From positions 1,872,036 to 1,936,035 of the forward strand of contig NZ_CP011102.1 of the NCBI RefSeq assembly GCF_003534205.1: 64,000 bases of DNA. The letters run 5' to 3'. Both the position numbers and the translations under genes were made by a program. Source of the DNA: Listeria weihenstephanensis. Lineage in GTDB: Bacteria > Bacillota > Bacilli > Lactobacillales > Listeriaceae. Below are positions 30,776 to 40,473 of the stretch, in pieces (position 1 is the stretch's first letter; each line of letters begins with the position of its first letter). The notes under the pieces were generated by a model. That model worked only from the letters and a program-made list of their open reading frames with translations. It had not been told where the DNA came from and searched no databases.

Positions 30776-31596
30776 TATTTTCCTCCTAATTGTTTCAATA
30801 CGATTTCTCGCATGAGATCACGATCTGCTTTTTTCCCTGTCCAAAGTTCGAAGGCAATCGCTGCCTGATTAACAAACATCGGCAAACCGTTTTGAGTAAC
30901 GGCACCATATGCTTTTGCCTCTTTTAAGAACGGGGTTTGTGCTGGGTTATAGATGATATCTGACACGATCGTTCCTGCGGTCAAATCATGTAATCTGATA
31001 GGTAAGTTGGCATTTTCTTTTGTAAGTCCTGATGATGTTGTTTGGATAACGATGGTATAATTGGCAATTTGGGATTCCGCATCCGCTAAACTAATGGCTT
31101 TATGCGCTGTTCCTTCTACCATTTGCACCGCCTTCTCAAGCGTTCGATTAGCAACGGTTAAACGCGCATCCGTGTGGTGCGTCAGTGCTTGGAAAATCGC
31201 CTTACTCGCCCCGCCTGCACCAACGATTAAAATTCGATCTGCTTCTGTGATTGCTCGAATATCCTGCAAACCTTCCAAATAACCGATACCATCTGTGTTA
31301 AAGCCTTTCCAACGCCCATTTTGTGAGACGACAGTATTTACTGCCCCGCAAGATTCGGCCTCTGGATCAAGTTCATCTAAAAACGGTAAAATATCTTCTT
31401 TAAACGGGCTAGTAATGTTAAATCCACTAATCCCGAGTGCTTTTAGTCCTTCCATGACGGTTGTAAACGTGCCTTCTTTTATTAAAAAAGGAACGAAACT
31501 CGCGTCGATCTTGTTCTGCTCCAATAGCGCCGTATGCATCACAGGAGACAACGAATGCGCGATGGGATTGCCAATAACGCAATATAACTCTTTCAT
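30775..31596 (-). CDS. aroE: Shikimate dehydrogenase (NADP+)
   Basis: Reduces 3-dehydroshikimate to shikimate in aromatic amino-acid synthesis. I start at MKELYCVIGNPIAHSLSP (273 residues) with GGAGG upstream. Substrate-site residues SLSP and NTD (KGFNTDGIGY) and the cofactor loop GAGGASKA are intact. Sits between yqeH and yhbY, as in Bacillus. Confidence 0.96.
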   Translation of the reverse strand: MKELYCVIGNPIAHSLSPVMHTALLEQNKIDASFVPFLIKEGTFTTVMEGLKALGISGFNITSPFKEDILPFLDELDPEAESCGAVNTVVSQNGRWKGFNTDGIGYLEGLQDIRAITEADRILIVGAGGASKAIFQALTHHTDARLTVANRTLEKAVQMVEGTAHKAISLADAESQIANYTIVIQTTSSGLTKENANLPIRLHDLTAGTIVSDIIYNPAQTPFLKEAKAYGAVTQNGLPMFVNQAAIAFELWTGKKADRDLMREIVLKQLGGK

Positions 31597-31615
31597 TGTG
31601 GGAGCCCTCCTTTTA

Positions 31616-32716
31616 TTACACGATGGAACGACGAATCGAAACACTCACGCCTTCTGGAACCCAAGCTGTTACTTTTGCTCCACCTTCTAAAACGGTTATC
31701 CAGCCAAGACCAGAGAATACAATATCCGCTTTCTCTTTAACCGAAAAAGTATAAGGCACGAGTTTCGGTAGCGTTTCAATGTCTTCTTCACCAGGTGGTT
31801 GTAGCAGTTTACCAGCTTGTGTTTCGTACAGATTATCGGCTTTTTCCAATTTTGTACGATGAATCATCAAGTTATTCGATGTATAAACAACGAACGCTCT
31901 TCTGCCACCGCTTGTATAATCAAATCGTGCCAATGCGCCAAGAAATAAGGTTTGTTCCTCATTTAATTGGTAGGTAACGGGTTTGATTTCTTTTTTCGGT
32001 GATACTAGTTTTAACGTTTTGGTATCGATAACGTGCGCGATTTGGTGATGGTTAATGATTCCTGGCGTATCTACCAGAACACTACCATCGGAAAGCGGAA
32101 TTTCGATCTTATCAAGCGTCGTACCAGGGAATTGAGATGTTGTAATTACATCATTTTCACCAGTGGCAACTTTGATAATACGATTGATTAGCGTTGATTT
32201 ACCAACATTTGTACAGCCAACAACAAAAACATCACGTCCAGCACGTTCTTCTTCTATTTTTTCAAGTAAAACGTCAAATGCTTGGCCTTTTTCAGCGCTT
32301 ACTAATACACAATCGGTTGGTGCAAGGCCAAGTTCACGTGCACGGCCACGCATCCATTGTGTTAAGCGTTCGCGTTTCAATGATTTAGGTAACAAATCGG
32401 CTTTATTTCCGACAAGCAATACGGGGTTATTCCCAACAAAACGGTGCAAACCTGGTAGCCAACTGCCGTCAAAATCGAAAATATCGACAACATAAACAAT
32501 CAGCGCTTCTTTCGTTCCTAATTGATTTAATATTTTCAAAAAGTCATCGTCGGTCAGCGGGACATCTTGAATTTCGTTATAATGTTTCAAACGGAAACAG
32601 CGCTGACAAATAATGTCTTCCTTTTCTAATGAAGATTCCGGCGCATAGCCAGGTTGATTTTTATCAGTGGTTTGAATCACGGCTCCACAGCCAATACATC
32701 TAAGTTCTTCAGTCAC
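31616..32716 (-). CDS. yqeH: Ribosome biogenesis GTPase YqeH
   Basis: Circularly permuted GTPase needed for 30S assembly. The true start is probably the GTG at 32716 (366 residues, reading MTEELRCIGCG), because GGGAGG precedes it and it overlaps the yqeG stop as GTGA. The N-terminal zinc finger CIGCG/CQRC comes before the GTPase, whose motifs run G4 NKADLL, then G1 GCTNVGKS, then G3 DTPG, confirming permutation. Confidence 0.95.
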   Translation of the reverse strand: MTEELRCIGCGAVIQTTDKNQPGYAPESSLEKEDIICQRCFRLKHYNEIQDVPLTDDDFLKILNQLGTKEALIVYVVDIFDFDGSWLPGLHRFVGNNPVLLVGNKADLLPKSLKRERLTQWMRGRARELGLAPTDCVLVSAEKGQAFDVLLEKIEEERAGRDVFVVGCTNVGKSTLINRIIKVATGENDVITTSQFPGTTLDKIEIPLSDGSVLVDTPGIINHHQIAHVIDTKTLKLVSPKKEIKPVTYQLNEEQTLFLGALARFDYTSGGRRAFVVYTSNNLMIHRTKLEKADNLYETQAGKLLQPPGEEDIETLPKLVPYTFSVKEKADIVFSGLGWITVLEGGAKVTAWVPEGVSVSIRRSIV

Positions 32717-33234
32717 AGAGAATCCTCCCATTTTAATTCTGATTTTTTAGCTAGTCTTTTTAAAATAATGCGTTCCATAAAACGATTGAACTTCGTCGCA
32801 AAACCGTCTGTATCTTTCACTGGGCGCACAAAAACGGTCATTAATTTTTGGCGATTACCACCGAAAATATCCGTCATAATTTGGTCGCCAATCATGACTG
32901 TTTCCTCAGGTGTTGAACCCAAATCAGCTAGTGCTTTTTTGTACGCAGCGGCAAGTGGTTTTTTCGCCTTCGCCAAGTAAGGAATTTTGGTTGCAACAGC
33001 CACTCGTTTCACACGTTCCTCATTATTGTTCGACACGATCATTACTTTGATGCCCTCTTCCTCTAGAATCCGAAACCAGTTGTAAATTTCGTCAGTCGCA
33101 TCCAGTTGGTCCCAGGCAAGTAATGTATTGTCTAAATCTGTTAATACCGTCGTTTTCCCCATTTTTCGCAATTGGTCCGCGGTGATACCAAATGGTGATG
33201 TTAACATTTTATCCGGTGAAAAATTTTTCAGCAA
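32713..33234 (-). CDS. yqeG: HAD-superfamily IIIA phosphatase YqeG
   Basis: 173 residues if started at the TTG at 33234 (MLKNFSPDKML), which sits six bases after GAGGTG; a GTG at 33243 lies within that site. Catalytic motif TDLDNTLLAWD, motif II IVSNNNEERV, and motif IV MIGDQIMTDIFGGN define the HAD phosphatase fold. Substrate unknown. Translationally coupled to yqeH. Confidence 0.92.
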   Translation of the reverse strand: MLKNFSPDKMLTSPFGITADQLRKMGKTTVLTDLDNTLLAWDQLDATDEIYNWFRILEEEGIKVMIVSNNNEERVKRVAVATKIPYLAKAKKPLAAAYKKALADLGSTPEETVMIGDQIMTDIFGGNRQKLMTVFVRPVKDTDGFATKFNRFMERIILKRLAKKSELKWEDSL

Positions 33235-33416
33235 AATAGGCACCTCTTTTTATTTAGTGGGTTAAAAAGTGTTTTGACATCATCCTTTTTGAATGCCAAA
33301 CAATCACGTTTACATGTAATCCTTATAAATTTTAACATCTTTCCGCTTATTTTACAAAAAAATCTGAGATAAGTGCTATAATGAAGTGGAAAATACGGAA
33401 CTATAGGGGGATTATG

Positions 33417-35222
33417 ATGTCAAAAAACTATGCATTAATCTGGGATTTGGATTCGATTTATTCAGGCGGAAGTGGCTCGGAATCTTTAGCCGCAACACTT
33501 TCTGAGACCACGAAAGAAATCGAATTATTTAAACAAGCGGTGAGCGATTGGCCCATTCCAGAAAATAAAGACGATGTCAGTGAATTTTTACTTTTAATTA
33601 ATCAAAACGCAGATATTACGAAGCAACTTATGAATGCGGCGGCTTTTTTAGAATGTTTATCTTCTGCCGACACACGCGATTTAAAGGCAGTCGAATTAAC
33701 CGGTGGCGTATACCAACAGTTGTCAGAACTAGAAACGATCGAAAATGAATGGCATGAAAAATTCGCCTTAATTCCTGATACCTTATGGGATGCTTTATTG
33801 AAAGAAAACGGCTTGAGCGAAATCGCCTTTGTCTTGAATGAAGCACGCGAAAATCGTAAGAAAAAAGGTACACGCGAGGAAGAAGCAGTTATCAATGCAT
33901 TAAATGTTGACGGTTACCGTGGCTGGTCTGATCATTACGATACTGTGGTTGCAACCATCCGCGTTCCTGTTGTCATTGATGGTGAAGAGAAATTAGTCTC
34001 CGCTGGTCAAGCCCTTAATCTACTGAGCCATCCTGATCGCGCCGTTCGTGTCGCTGTATTTGAAGCTTACGGAAAAGCATGGCAAGAAAAATCACAACTA
34101 TTCAGCGACACACTCAATCATTTAGCCGGTTTCCGACTTGCTGTTTATCGGACGCGAAAATGGGATAATGTCCTTTCCGAACCACTTGCAATCAACCGCC
34201 TTGATGAAAAAACATTAAGTACGATGTGGGATGTCATCGAAAAGCATAAACCAACTTTTGTCTCGTTCTTAAATCGCAAAGCACAACTATTTGGTATCGA
34301 AAAATTGAGTTTCCACGATGTGTTTGCACCATTGACACTAGATTCTGAGCCAAAAAAATATACGTACCAAGAAGGTGCCGATTTCATTTTGACGCAATTC
34401 GCGAAGTTCAGTCCTAAAATGGCTAGTTTTGCAAAACATGCATTTGAACAACAATGGATTGAAGCAGAAGACCGCGATAATAAACGTCCAGGCGGCTTTT
34501 GTACTGACTTCCCGGCTGAGAAAGAAAGTCGTATTTTCATGACCTACGATGGCGCTCCTGGAACTGTTGCAACACTTGCGCATGAACTGGGCCACGCTTT
34601 CCATTCCCACGTTATTCGCGAAGAGCCTTTTGAAAATACAAACTACGCGATGAACGTAGCTGAAACCGCATCTACTTTTGCCGAAATGATTATTGCTGAT
34701 GCCTCTGTTAAAGAAGCAGCAACAAAAGAAGAAAAAATCATTCTGTTAGAAGATAAAATCGGACGCAGTATCGCCTTTTTCATGGATATCCGCGCTCGCT
34801 TCTTATTTGAAACACGTTTTTATGAAGCCCGTAAAGAAGGTATCGTTTCTGCTGACCGTTTAAACACATTGATGGAAGCAGCACAACGAGAGGCCTTCCA
34901 AGATGCGTTATCAGAATACCATCCACAATTCTGGTCTTCCAAGTTACACTTTTACATTGCAGACGTGCCATTTTACAACTTCCCATACACATTCGGCTAC
35001 CTATTCTCTCTTGGAATTTATCACCAAGCGCTTGCAGAAGGAAGTGGCTACGAAGATAAATATATCGCCTTATTGCAAGACACAGGCGCTATGACAACCG
35101 AACAGCTTGCACAAAAACATCTCGGCATTGACTTAACCCAACCAGATTTTTGGGAAGACGCATTAGAAATAGCGGTTAGTGATGTCGAAGAATTCCTAAC
35201 ACTTACAAATGATCTAGTATAA
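33417..35222 (+). CDS. pepF: M3 family oligoendopeptidase (PepF-like)
   Basis: Cytosolic zinc metallopeptidase trimming oligopeptides. 601 residues from the second of two adjacent ATGs (33414 or 33417). The M3 active site HELGH starts at residue 389, and NYAMNVAETASTFAEM supplies the third metal ligand. An extended -10 (TGCTATAAT, ending at 33382) lies upstream. Plus strand, divergent from yqeG and convergent with mtnN. Confidence 0.94.
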   Translation: MSKNYALIWDLDSIYSGGSGSESLAATLSETTKEIELFKQAVSDWPIPENKDDVSEFLLLINQNADITKQLMNAAAFLECLSSADTRDLKAVELTGGVYQQLSELETIENEWHEKFALIPDTLWDALLKENGLSEIAFVLNEARENRKKKGTREEEAVINALNVDGYRGWSDHYDTVVATIRVPVVIDGEEKLVSAGQALNLLSHPDRAVRVAVFEAYGKAWQEKSQLFSDTLNHLAGFRLAVYRTRKWDNVLSEPLAINRLDEKTLSTMWDVIEKHKPTFVSFLNRKAQLFGIEKLSFHDVFAPLTLDSEPKKYTYQEGADFILTQFAKFSPKMASFAKHAFEQQWIEAEDRDNKRPGGFCTDFPAEKESRIFMTYDGAPGTVATLAHELGHAFHSHVIREEPFENTNYAMNVAETASTFAEMIIADASVKEAATKEEKIILLEDKIGRSIAFFMDIRARFLFETRFYEARKEGIVSADRLNTLMEAAQREAFQDALSEYHPQFWSSKLHFYIADVPFYNFPYTFGYLFSLGIYHQALAEGSGYEDKYIALLQDTGAMTTEQLAQKHLGIDLTQPDFWEDALEIAVSDVEEFLTLTNDLV

Positions 35223-35226
35223 TAAT

Positions 35227-35263
35227 AACGCCCGCTGACTCAAAAAAAGCGGGCGTTTTTTTA
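35227..35263. terminator. Bidirectional terminator between pepF and mtnN
   Basis: AACGCCCGCT pairs with AGCGGGCGTT, flanked by T and A runs. Confidence 0.93.
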
Positions 35264-35962
35264 TAATTGTTCGATCATTTTAATAACGCAAGCCGATGAA
35301 TTCTTCGCTGCTGTCACTAAAAATTCATCAAAAGACACACTAGCCTCACTATCTGCCACATCCGAAAGCGCCCGGATAATCAAAAACGGAACGTCAAATT
35401 GATGTGCTACTTGTGCAATCGCGCAGGCTTCCATTTCCACCGCTTTTACCTCAGGAAAGAAAGTCGTGATCAATTCTCGCTGATCTGGTCGATGAATAAA
35501 GGAATCCGTCGTCACCACAAGCCCGTAGACTGCCTTATTTCCTTCTGAAAAGTTTTCTTGGTAGATTTGTTGTGCCACGCGCATTGCCTCTTCATCGCCC
35601 TGATAAAGCGCAGGCATCTGTGGTACTTGTCCATATGTATAACCAAAAGCTGTCGCATCCACATCTCCATAGGCTAAATGATCCGAAATAATAACATCCC
35701 CAACTTCTAATTCAGCACCAATACCACCAGCAGAACCCGTGTTAATAATCAACGAAATATCATAGTGGTCGCACAAAAGCGTTGTTGATAAAGCCGCGTT
35801 CACCTTACCAATTCCCGATTTCAGTAAAACAATCTCTTTGCCACTCAGACTCCCAGTGTAAAAAACAGCACCAGCTATCGTTGTTTCCTCGAGCCCCACT
35901 ATCTGCTCACGTAAAATCGTGACTTCCTCTTCCATCGCACCAATAATCGCTATTTTCCCCAC
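35261..35962 (-). CDS. mtnN: 5'-methylthioadenosine/S-adenosylhomocysteine nucleosidase
   Basis: Cleaves MTA and SAH to adenine and the sulfur sugar, feeding methionine salvage and AI-2 precursors. Started at the GTG at 35962 (233 residues, MGKIAIIGAMEEEV), which fits the AAAGGGTGA site better than a GTG three codons earlier. Conserved NTGSAGGI and VEMEACAIAQVA motifs are present. Confidence 0.94.
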   Translation of the reverse strand: MGKIAIIGAMEEEVTILREQIVGLEETTIAGAVFYTGSLSGKEIVLLKSGIGKVNAALSTTLLCDHYDISLIINTGSAGGIGAELEVGDVIISDHLAYGDVDATAFGYTYGQVPQMPALYQGDEEAMRVAQQIYQENFSEGNKAVYGLVVTTDSFIHRPDQRELITTFFPEVKAVEMEACAIAQVAHQFDVPFLIIRALSDVADSEASVSFDEFLVTAAKNSSACVIKMIEQL

Positions 35963-35982
35963 TGCACTCACCCTTTCATTTT

Positions 35983-36023
35983 AAAAAAACTGTGTTCGAA
36001 TTGGATAATCCATCCGAAACACA
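35983..36023 (-). terminator. Terminator downstream of yrrS
   Basis: CTGTGTTTCG pairs with CGAACACAG on the minus strand, followed by TTTTTTT. Confidence 0.88.
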
Positions 36024-36029
36024 GTCTTA

Positions 36030-36665
36030 TCAGTTGCTTTTATCATTCGTTTTTAGTTCTTCTACCTTTGTAGGTTGCCAACCAGATCCATCCACCCAAG
36101 TAATGTAAACTCGGAAAGCTTTGTCCGGATCCGTTTTTGTTGAGATCGTTCCAATAGATTGCGTAGCAGGTTCTTCCCCACGGCCGACATACCAAATTGT
36201 CATATCGCCATTAGCAATACCTGTAGCCTCAGAAAATGCGTTCACTTTTTCTTCCCAATCTTGACTATCCATTTCATAGGAATTTACATGATCGCCTTTT
36301 TGTTCCGTCCCAACTGGTTTCCAATCTTTTTTAATAACTTTTGAGACATTAGGATCGTCGCTTGTTTCCGTTGTCTGCTCTTCCGTCTTCTTGGTGTCCT
36401 CTGATTTCGAGTCATCCTTTTTTGTTTCATCCGACTTTTGCGTCTGCGTTGTTGCGGGCTTTGTTTCTACCTGATCTTTTGAATCATCAGCCGTTAAAAA
36501 AAAAACAAGCCATAAAACGCCAATAATTGCTAAAATCATTACTACGATTAAAACGTTCAAAGTAATACTCGTCTTTTTATGTTTACTATTCTGCTCAGAG
36601 CGTGATGCTCCTACTTGATTTTCGGCAATGCGTTGTTGTTCTTCCTTTTGTAATTTCTTGTCCAT
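36030..36665 (-). CDS. yrrS: YrrS-like membrane protein (DUF1510)
   Basis: 211 residues: a short cytoplasmic basic N-terminus, one membrane helix (about 34-58) and a Lys/Asp/Glu/Thr-rich low-complexity linker (about 60-110). The C-terminal DUF1510 domain carries HVNSYEMDSQDWEEKVNAF. In B. subtilis YrrS is linked to cell-wall synthesis genes, but its role is undefined. It is between mtnN and the hairpin pair downstream of greA. Confidence 0.88.
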   Translation of the reverse strand: MDKKLQKEEQQRIAENQVGASRSEQNSKHKKTSITLNVLIVVMILAIIGVLWLVFFLTADDSKDQVETKPATTQTQKSDETKKDDSKSEDTKKTEEQTTETSDDPNVSKVIKKDWKPVGTEQKGDHVNSYEMDSQDWEEKVNAFSEATGIANGDMTIWYVGRGEEPATQSIGTISTKTDPDKAFRVYITWVDGSGWQPTKVEELKTNDKSN

Positions 36666-36694
36666 AATGCCACCACCTTACTCATCCAACCTCT

Positions 36695-36820
36695 GTTCAG
36701 CGGAGCGAGAACCGTCTATCTTCGTCGTTAAAGGCTCCGTTCCAGTGCTCACATACCCCAGTATGCTCCGCCCTGGTACTCGCCTTTGCCTAGAATATAA
36801 ACGGTTCTCGCTCCGCTGAA
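36695..36820 (-). repeat. Short-form hairpin element, copy A1 (upstream of yrrS)
   Basis: Perfect 19-base inverted arms at 36696-36714 and 36802-36820 (TTCAGCGGAGCGAGAACCG and complement). Inside on the minus strand: CTAGGCAAAGGCGAG ... GCGGAGCATAC-TGGG-GTATGTGAGCACTGG ... GCCTTTAACGACG. Together with A2 it fills the 424-base greA-yrrS gap, where I see no gene. Confidence 0.85.
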
Positions 36821-36861
36821 GTTTTGCGTTGGTTTTCTTTGTTTGCTACTTGTTTTTTGTT

Positions 36862-37047
36862 CTCAACGAGAACCTGCTTTTCTCTTTGTTTAAGACTCTA
36901 TTCCAGTGCTCTTCTACACTTCGTTTCGCATAACTTCTCACATGGTCGGGGATAAGACCCCCTCCCTGTTTTCAGTCAACATACCCAAGTATGCTCCGCT
37001 CTGGTACTCGCCTTTGCCTAGAATATAAACGGTTCTCGCTCTGCTGA
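36862..37047 (-). repeat. Short-form hairpin element, degenerate copy A2 with nested module
   Basis: Second tandem copy. The stretch 36990-37078 repeats 36765-36850 almost exactly, including about 35 bases of 3' flank. One outer arm has decayed. Positions 36911-36980 hold a separate 70-base module that reappears inside the element at 57435. It lies close to the greA stop. Confidence 0.8.
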
Positions 37048-37089
37048 AGTTTTGCGTTGGTTTTCTTTGTTTTTTGCTTGCGCCTTGCT

Positions 37090-37566
37090 TTAAGCGCTTA
37101 TTTTGACGATTTTGACGTTCATTTCGCCGCCTGGAGTTTGGATCGATACTTCGTCGCCTTCTTTAAAGCCAAGAAGTGCTTTGGCGATTGGTGAATCGTT
37201 GGAAATTAGGCCTTCAAATGGGTCTGCTTCTGCGCTACCCACGATTGTGTAAGTTTCTTCGTCGCCCTCTGGCAATTCTACGAAAGTCACCGTGTTACCT
37301 AGTGCTACTTCGCCGCTCATAGCGTTTGCATCGATGATTTGTGCATTGCGAATCATATTTTCAAGGGTTGTAATGCGGCCCTCTACAAACGCTTGCTCAT
37401 CTTTTGCTGAATCATACTCGGAGTTTTCCGAAAGATCTCCGAAACTACGGGCAATTTTGATACGTTCTACAACTTCTTTACGCTTTACTGTTTTTAAATC
37501 ATTGAGTTCATTTTCTAATTTTGCTTTACCTTCTAATGTCATTGGGTATACTTTTTCTGTAGCCAA
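37090..37566 (-). CDS. greA: Transcription elongation factor GreA
   Basis: Stimulates transcript cleavage by backtracked RNA polymerase. The start is best placed at the TTG at 37566, giving [17 protein letters not shown] (158 residues), the usual N-terminus; AGGAG lies nine bases ahead. A coiled-coil domain with [18 protein letters not shown] (acidic tip DLSENSEYD) and a C-terminal FKBP-like domain. No ordinary terminator follows. Confidence 0.95.
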   Translation of the reverse strand: MATEKVYPMTLEGKAKLENELNDLKTVKRKEVVERIKIARSFGDLSENSEYDSAKDEQAFVEGRITTLENMIRNAQIIDANAMSGEVALGNTVTFVELPEGDEETYTIVGSAEADPFEGLISNDSPIAKALLGFKEGDEVSIQTPGGEMNVKIVKISA

Positions 37567-37858
37567 GTGCTTTCTCTCCTTCATCGTTATGTTATTAGAA
37601 AAGGGTTGGAACAAAATTCACATAAATCAGCATCATATAGCCTGATTCGTCGCAAAACATAATGATTGAATCATCATAAAACACGGATGTTAATCATATA
37701 TGGATTCGCGAGCAAGTGAGTTTCGCCCCAAACACCTCAACATGTATTTACTTTACGCCTGAAAGATTAACATGATTCTCAGGAAATGTCCAGCAAATTT
37801 TTGTCCAATAGTGAAATTTTATCTTAATTCACGTGTAATTACAAGCCACAGCGTCGAT

Positions 37859-38491
37859 TTATACGTGCATTTCTAAAATCGTCGCTACTTTTGTGGTCAT
37901 CAGATCAATGGCCACCTTGTTTTCGCCGCCTTCTGGGATGATAATATCAGCGTATTTTTTCGTTGGTTCAATGAATTTCTGGTACATCGGTTTGACCACC
38001 GTTAAATATTGTTCAATCACAGATTCCATTGTACGTCCACGCTCATTTACATCACGCACCATCCGCCGCAAAATCCGAATATCATCATCCGTATCGACAT
38101 ACACTTTAATGTCCATCAAATCACGCAATCTAGGATCCTCCAAAATCAAAATACCTTCTAAAATGATGACTTCTTTTGGTTCTTGGTGAATAATTTCATT
38201 CGAACGCGTATAGAGTTCATAATCATATACCGGTTTATCAATCGCTTCATAACGTAATAATTGTTTGACGTGGCGAATCAGCAAATCTGTATCAAAAGCA
38301 AGTGGATGATCGTAGTTCGTTTGCAATCGCTCTTCAAAATCCATTTCCGCTTGATCTTTATAGTAAAAATCTTGCTCCAGCATTAAAATCGAATGTCCCG
38401 TAAAATGATCATAAATCGCTTTACTCACGCTCGTTTTTCCTGAACCACTCCCACCAGTCACACCAACCACTATCGGCTTCTTCTTTGTCAT
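37859..38491 (-). CDS. udk: Uridine/cytidine kinase
   Basis: Pyrimidine salvage kinase. 210 residues with the P-loop [12 protein letters not shown] near the N-terminus, the DHPLAFD motif and VILEGILIL. Starts in an ATGA overlap with trmR. The 244 bases upstream toward greA show no gene, clear promoter or strong hairpin. Confidence 0.96.
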   Translation of the reverse strand: MTKKKPIVVGVTGGSGSGKTSVSKAIYDHFTGHSILMLEQDFYYKDQAEMDFEERLQTNYDHPLAFDTDLLIRHVKQLLRYEAIDKPVYDYELYTRSNEIIHQEPKEVIILEGILILEDPRLRDLMDIKVYVDTDDDIRILRRMVRDVNERGRTMESVIEQYLTVVKPMYQKFIEPTKKYADIIIPEGGENKVAIDLMTTKVATILEMHV

Positions 38492-39138
38492 TGCGCGCCT
38501 TCCTTTCTGCGACTAATCGCAAGGCCATCCCCAAGAGGAACAGTCGTCGTAATGAAATCTGGATTTTGCAATAACCAATCGTTGAATTCGCGCATTTTTC
38601 TAGAAACGCGTTGTTTTTGTTGCGCACGAGGTGAATCATGTAGCGCCAGGCCTTTAAATAGAACATTGTCGCTATAGATGACCCCGTTTGGCGCTAATTT
38701 ATCAATATAGACGTTAAAAAATTTCGCGTACTGCGCTTTCGCTGCATCGATAAAAATGGCATCAAAGTTCTCTTTTTCGAGAACAATCGAACTGTCTTCT
38801 AACGCATCCATCAGTAAAACTTCCACTCGATCTTCCACGCCAAATTCACGGACATTATGCCAAGCTCGGTCGTATCTTACTTCATCGCGTTCCATCGTCA
38901 CAATATGTACGTCTGGCAAAGCATCCGCCATTCTTAGTGCCGAGTAACCGATCGCCGTTCCAATTTCTAAAATTCGCTTTGGTTGTTGAATCTGCATAAT
39001 CTGTAACATAAAATGCATCGAATCCACTTCCATAATTGGCACTTCATGTTCTTTAGCATACGCTTCTAGTTCCATAAAAAATGGCTTGCGCTCTGGGATA
39101 TGCGAGAGCAAGTAATTATGAATTAATGTATCATTCAC
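38488..39138 (-). CDS. trmR: tRNA 5-hydroxyuridine methyltransferase TrmR (YrrM)
   Basis: 216-residue class I O-methyltransferase resembling catechol O-methyltransferase, with [17 protein letters not shown] (motif I) and [17 protein letters not shown]. In B. subtilis the orthologue YrrM makes 5-methoxyuridine at wobble position 34. Coupled to udk by a four-base overlap. Confidence 0.88.
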   Translation of the reverse strand: MNDTLIHNYLLSHIPERKPFFMELEAYAKEHEVPIMEVDSMHFMLQIMQIQQPKRILEIGTAIGYSALRMADALPDVHIVTMERDEVRYDRAWHNVREFGVEDRVEVLLMDALEDSSIVLEKENFDAIFIDAAKAQYAKFFNVYIDKLAPNGVIYSDNVLFKGLALHDSPRAQQKQRVSRKMREFNDWLLQNPDFITTTVPLGDGLAISRRKEGAQ

Positions 39139-39227
39139 TGGTCTAATTCCCCTTCAATAGACTAACGATAAGCGCCTGTTTCTCACGTCCCGAAAGACCA
39201 AGAACAAACGCTTATCGCATGCTATCA

Positions 39228-40295
39228 TTAATTATTACTGGTAATATGTTCTTCTTTTAGTTTGTTATGTTCTTCCAATGTTTTCGAAAAATATACCTGA
39301 CCTGTTTTCGTGTTTGCTAGGAAGTACAAGAACTCTGTTTTCTCTGGATGAAGGGTAGCTTCCATCGATGTTTTCCCACTGTTTGAAATTGGGCCTGGCG
39401 GTAAACCTTTATTTTTGTAAGTGTTGTACGGAGAGTCTACTTTCAAATCCTTATACATCGTACGCGACTTATGTTTACCGAGCGCATAAAGCACCGTTGG
39501 ATCCGTTTGTAATGGCATATTGGCCTTCAAGCGGTTATAGAAAACACTTGCAATCTTATTACGATCCACATTTGCCGTTGCTTCTTTTTCTACAATAGAC
39601 GACATTGTTAGGAATTTATGCACAGACATTTTTTGTTTCGTGAGTTCAGGTTTATATTGCGCGATATTAGCATCTGTTGTCTTCACCATATCTGAAATCA
39701 TCGTTTTAATATCCGTTTTACCCGAGAATTCATACGTGGCAGGGTATAAATAACCTTCTAGCGGGTGTTTAATGTTCGCCGCTAACACATCATTTGTCAC
39801 CGTATCTGGATATTTCGTGATTAATTCATTAATAAATGCCTTGTCATCCATCACTTTTAAAATGTCTTCTTTTTTCAGCGTTGGTTGGTAATTGACCATC
39901 CGATCTGCAATTTGATCCAACGTATAACCTTCTGGTATGACAAGTTTTGAAGGCGCCACTACCTCACCTTTTTTCAATTCCGACACGATTTGTTCCACTG
40001 TCATGGATGGGTTTAATTTATATTTTCCTGCTTTTAAGTTCGTCTCATTTTTATATTTCACATAGTACGTAAAAATCATACTACTATTTATAACATTATT
40101 ATTTTGCAAGATATCACCGATTTCCGACACTTTTGAGCCTGCTGGAATGTCGACAATAACTGCTTTTTTATCGGCTGTATCTACCGCTTGAAGCTGCGAA
40201 TTAACATAAAAATAGCCCCCTACCGTTATGGCAACTAGTATCACAGCAATGCTTGAAATGATAATCGTGATCATTCTGCTTTTAGATTTTTTCAT
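39228..40295 (-). CDS. mltG: Endolytic murein transglycosylase MltG
   Basis: 355 residues: a basic N-terminus, one membrane helix (about 8-30), a LysM-like subdomain (about 45-130) and the YceG catalytic domain. The key glutamate lies in MSSIVEKEA; DPTVLYALGKH and YNTYKNKGLPPGPISN complete the active-site region. It cuts nascent glycan strands at the membrane. Divergent from the DedA gene. Confidence 0.95.
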   Translation of the reverse strand: MKKSKSRMITIIISSIAVILVAITVGGYFYVNSQLQAVDTADKKAVIVDIPAGSKVSEIGDILQNNNVINSSMIFTYYVKYKNETNLKAGKYKLNPSMTVEQIVSELKKGEVVAPSKLVIPEGYTLDQIADRMVNYQPTLKKEDILKVMDDKAFINELITKYPDTVTNDVLAANIKHPLEGYLYPATYEFSGKTDIKTMISDMVKTTDANIAQYKPELTKQKMSVHKFLTMSSIVEKEATANVDRNKIASVFYNRLKANMPLQTDPTVLYALGKHKSRTMYKDLKVDSPYNTYKNKGLPPGPISNSGKTSMEATLHPEKTEFLYFLANTKTGQVYFSKTLEEHNKLKEEHITSNN

Positions 40296-40473
40296 ATTTA
40301 AACCTCTTTCACTCGTCTATGCTAGAAACATTTTCTTTTCTATTATAACGGTAATCGCTATGATAGTTCAACTACATTTATAAGAAAAATATAAATTCGT
40401 GACGTTTTCGCCAAATTTAGCTATAATAAGGGAGCACTATTGACTAATGAACTCTATTGAAAGAAGGCTATCT

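Noticed and set aside
39163-39226. Strong terminator between trmR and mltG
   Set aside because: CGATAAGCG and CGCTTATCG can pair across a long loop, but no T run follows on either strand, so I do not list it as a terminator.
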